Part shown: positions 6,038-8,184 of the stretch, in pieces
Layout of the letters: each line of letters begins with the position of its first letter
How positions within the stretch are numbered: the stretch's first letter is position 1
Origin: Porticoccaceae bacterium UBA1989
GTDB taxonomy: Bacteria > Pseudomonadota > Gammaproteobacteria > Pseudomonadales > Porticoccaceae
Length of the DNA: 8,184 nucleotides
Assembly: GCA_002335945.1 (NCBI GenBank)
Contig: DDDD01000171.1
Span: forward strand, 1,536 to 9,719
Direction: 5' to 3'
Notes under the pieces: generated by a model
Databases searched by the model: none
What the model was told of the DNA's origin: nothing
Seen by the model: the letters and a program-made list of their open reading frames with translations, nothing else
Translations under genes and position numbers: made by a program

Positions 6038-7443
6038 TGGAAGTCACAGACTATATTGGGCCGCTCTCACTAGTGCCAGCCGGCGTGGCTGTACTGTTGG
6101 CATTCACAACGCGCAATACTGTATTTTCTCTTGCTGTCGCCTGCCTGATTGGCGTGCTAGTGGCGGGCGAGGGGTTGCTGGGATTTCCAAACTTGTTGGT
6201 AGGGGCACTGGGTAACGAAGGCTTCTCGTGGATATTATTACTCGAGTTTTTTATCGGCATACTCCTGGCCTTTTTTCAGCGCACGGGAGCCACGGTCAAC
6301 TTTTCCAATTTTATTGAACGCAAACAGATGAACCGCAAGCGAGTCCAGTTAATCTCCTGGGGCATGGGCATGTTTGTGTATTTTAGTGATTACTTCAGTC
6401 CGCTGTTTGTGGGTTCGACCATGCGCAGCCTGTCAGATCGCTACAAAATCTCCCGAGAAAAGCTCGCCTATATCTGCGACTCGACGTCAGCGCCCATGAG
6501 TATTCTAGTGCCCTTTACAGGCTGGGCTGTGTTTGTCGCGGGCCTCACCATTGGCATGGGGCCAGTAGCGGGAGCGGGTGATGCGATGAGCTTCTTTATG
6601 GCAGCTATCCCCTTTAATATTTATCCGATTCTCACCATCATTATGGTCGGTCTGATTGCCTCCGGCATGGTGCCAGACTTTGGTCCTATGAAAACTGCGG
6701 AACGTCGCGCCATGGAAGAGGGCAAAGTGGTTCGTGATGGTGGCGAGCCGCTTATGGCGGATGAGCTCACAGGAATCGAACCCTCGCCAGGAATTCGTAC
6801 CAGCCTGTTTTGGAATTTCGTTTTTCCTGTGATGCTGGTGATTGGTTTTGCATTGGGGTCGGTGTATATGACCGACAGTGCCAAGCCTCTAGAAGCCTTT
6901 ATGCTGGCCGTCTTTGTGTTAGCCATCATTATGCGTATACAGGGTGTGGCTCTGGATGAGATTACCTCCACAGCGATGCTAGGTATCAAAGGTATTATGC
7001 CGGCTGTAGTCATTCTTGCCTTTGCCTATGCGCTCAACGATCTGTCGGCTGCACTCAATACGGCAGACTACATTGTGTCGGTAACGTCGAGCTGGTTGAC
7101 CCCGGCGCTACTGCCGGTACTGGTGTTTATTATCTCTGGCATTATTGCTTTTTCAACCGGCACCTCCTGGGGTACCTACGCGATTATGATTCCTATTTCC
7201 GTGCCCCTGGCCTTTACGTTTTCCGGCGACGAACTGTCGACACTGGTTTACGCAACATTAGCGGCTACAGCAGGTGGCGGCGTATTTGGCGACCATTGTT
7301 CACCACTGTCGGACACCTCAATATTAGCCTCCACCGGAGCAGCATCGGACCACATAGACCACGTTAAAACCCAGATGCCTTACTCTTTAGTAGTGGGTGT
7401 TATTACCGTTCTGGCCTATCTCTGGTTGGGAATGAGCCTGTAG
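6037..7443 (+). CDS. NhaC-family Na+/H+ antiporter-like secondary transporter
   Basis: This 468-residue inner-membrane carrier has ten or more hydrophobic segments. Family signatures are DYFSPLFVGSTMRSLSDRYK (118-137), the following EKLAYICDSTSAP (141-153), the unwound-helix type FSTGTSWGTYAIMIPI (372-387), and GGGVFGDHCSPLSDTSILAS (413-432) with SDHIDHVKTQMPY (437-449). A hydrophilic loop at about 213-255 (DFGPMKTAERRAMEEGKV) would face the cytoplasm. NhaC-type proteins exchange Na+ and H+, and relatives such as MleN couple this to an organic substrate. Next to a D-amino-acid dehydrogenase, uptake of an amino or imino acid is the more attractive guess, but the sequence alone does not show substrate. 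GGA at 6026-6028 serves the ATG, which overlaps the stop of the short upstream ORF. No terminator follows, so the DedA gene 50 bp on may be cotranscribed. Confidence 0.9.
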   Translation: MEVTDYIGPLSLVPAGVAVLLAFTTRNTVFSLAVACLIGVLVAGEGLLGFPNLLVGALGNEGFSWILLLEFFIGILLAFFQRTGATVNFSNFIERKQMNRKRVQLISWGMGMFVYFSDYFSPLFVGSTMRSLSDRYKISREKLAYICDSTSAPMSILVPFTGWAVFVAGLTIGMGPVAGAGDAMSFFMAAIPFNIYPILTIIMVGLIASGMVPDFGPMKTAERRAMEEGKVVRDGGEPLMADELTGIEPSPGIRTSLFWNFVFPVMLVIGFALGSVYMTDSAKPLEAFMLAVFVLAIIMRIQGVALDEITSTAMLGIKGIMPAVVILAFAYALNDLSAALNTADYIVSVTSSWLTPALLPVLVFIISGIIAFSTGTSWGTYAIMIPISVPLAFTFSGDELSTLVYATLAATAGGGVFGDHCSPLSDTSILASTGAASDHIDHVKTQMPYSLVVGVITVLAYLWLGMSL

Positions 7444-7493
7444 AATAGACTCTGCTATCATCAACCCACAATAACGCACCAAGGTATTAGCTC

Positions 7494-8000
7494 ATCGACG
7501 AAACGATCTTAAATCTGCTGGAAGCCAACAAGCACAATGCCTGGAAAATCATTCCCATTCTGGCTTTTCTGGAAGCCTGTCCGGGGCTGGGCATCTTTGC
7601 CTCCGGTGTTATTTTGTTATCGGTGGCCACGTTTCTGTATGCAGAGCAGCTCGCTACTCTTTATCAAATTCTTCCGTTGGCCTTTGTGGGTGCCTGTTTG
7701 GCAGATCATCTGGGGTTCTATGTGGGTCGCTGGTACGGACCAAAATTGCATCACACGGCCTTTGCAAAAAAGAGAGCCAAGCTACTGGCCAAGGCTGAAA
7801 CCTTTATTCTTAATCATGGTGCCAGCGCCATAATCTTTGGCCGGCTGATGACAGCGATTAGAAGTATTGTGCCAATACTGGTTGGAATCAGTGGAACCTC
7901 AAGACTGAGATTCACTGTCATCGATATACTTGCCTGTGCTATCTGGTCTTCCGGACTAGGGTTATTGGTGGTGGGCTTAGATACATTTTACCCCGCATAA
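7494..8000 (+). CDS. DedA-family membrane protein with a non-standard start
   Basis: The frame encodes a DedA/VTT-type integral membrane protein of about 168 residues. Members of this family act in membrane homeostasis, some as undecaprenyl-phosphate or phospholipid transporters. Numbering from 7494, the visible motifs are FLEACPGLGIFASGV (25-39), GACLADHLGFYVGRWYG (66-82) and FGRLMTAIRSIVP (115-127), with a final hydrophobic helix at about 142-161. The first ordinary start in frame, TTG at 7614, would remove the conserved FLEACPG segment, and a stop lies at 7488-7490. The best-placed initiator is therefore ATC at 7494, with AAGG (7481-7484) nine bases before it; CTG at 7515 or 7518 is the alternative. 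The gene may use a rare initiator, or the start may be damaged by mutation or a base-call error. Confidence 0.8.
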   Translation: MDETILNLLEANKHNAWKIIPILAFLEACPGLGIFASGVILLSVATFLYAEQLATLYQILPLAFVGACLADHLGFYVGRWYGPKLHHTAFAKKRAKLLAKAETFILNHGASAIIFGRLMTAIRSIVPILVGISGTSRLRFTVIDILACAIWSSGLGLLVVGLDTFYPA

Positions 8001-8007
8001 ACTTCAG

Positions 8008-8030
8008 GCCTCTTGATTAAGAGGCTTTTT
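8008..8030 (+). terminator. rho-independent terminator after the DedA gene
   Basis: GCCTCTT (8008-8014) and AAGAGGC (8019-8025) form a perfect 7-bp stem with loop GATT, followed at once by TTTTT (8026-8030). It lies eight bases after the DedA stop and ends rightward transcription. On the opposite strand no T-run follows the stem, so it would not serve the convergent gene at the window end. Confidence 0.9.
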
Positions 8031-8076
8031 AGCGGCTCACATTCTCAAATTTCCACATCCTCAAATACCTAGGCAC

Positions 8077-8184
8077 TTAAATACTCAGATCCATAAGATT
8101 GTAATCTTTTAACGCAGCCTGAGCGGCTTCGCTCCAGACGGGTTTATCCCCAGACTCTTCATTGGGTTGATAGGCATAGGGTGT
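8077..8184 (-). CDS. 3' end of an unidentified gene, truncated by the window
   Basis: Read leftward from the window end, the minus strand stays open for 35 codons to a TAA at 8077-8079. The visible C-terminus is hydrophilic and includes KPVWSEAAQAALKDYNL, which looks like a soluble helical tail. The codon content is protein-like, and the stop sits in a convergent arrangement with the DedA terminator, both of which favour a true gene. I do not recognise the family. The 46 bases between this stop and the DedA terminator hold nothing evident. Confidence 0.55.
   Translation of the reverse strand, partial: TPYAYQPNEESGDKPVWSEAAQAALKDYNLMDLSI

Noticed and set aside
7537..7833. ATG-initiated 98-codon ORF overlapping the DedA gene
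   Set aside because: It is in the wrong frame. All DedA motifs are in the frame open from 7491 to 8000, so this is a shadow.

Overview
The window looks like a chromosomal segment of a gammaproteobacterium, probably marine or otherwise exposed to changing salinity. This is inferred from four things: a tRNA-Leu gene with an encoded CCA end behind a promoter with a GC-rich discriminator, a BetT-type BCCT transporter with the long C-terminal domain known from enteric and marine Gammaproteobacteria, a NhaC-family carrier, and roughly balanced base composition. I cannot name the genus.

Layout. 115-600 (+) is a small multi-spanning membrane protein. It converges on a BetT-like osmolyte transporter at 723-2735 (-), and the 122-bp gap between them holds a 14-bp tandem repeat and a long-arm hairpin. 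From 2736 to 3059 there are a perfect 19-bp palindrome just upstream of betT, a candidate betT promoter, and the promoter and leader of tRNA-Leu(UAA) at 3060-3146. A PlsC-family acyltransferase follows at 3399-3983 (+), with a 15-bp-arm inverted repeat over its likely promoter. The stretch 3984-4462 is densely packed with nested palindromic and tandem repeats, ending in eight in-register copies of a 19-bp unit.

The right half, 4577-8000, reads as one (+) cluster: a DadA-like FAD D-amino-acid dehydrogenase, a 14-bp tandem repeat, a possible 29-codon ORF whose stop overlaps the next start (TAATG), a NhaC-family secondary transporter, and a DedA-family membrane protein with no ordinary start codon. 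A rho-independent terminator at 8008-8030 closes it. The last 108 bases are the 3' end of an unidentified (-) gene.

How the genes may work together. The dehydrogenase plus NhaC-type carrier suggests uptake and oxidation of a D-amino or imino acid, with electrons passed to the respiratory chain. BetT would import choline or a related trimethylammonium compound for osmoprotection. The acyltransferase and DedA protein concern membrane lipids. I see no mobile element, CRISPR array, defence system or other clearly new system. The most unusual items are the repeat block, the start of the DedA gene and the coupled short ORF.
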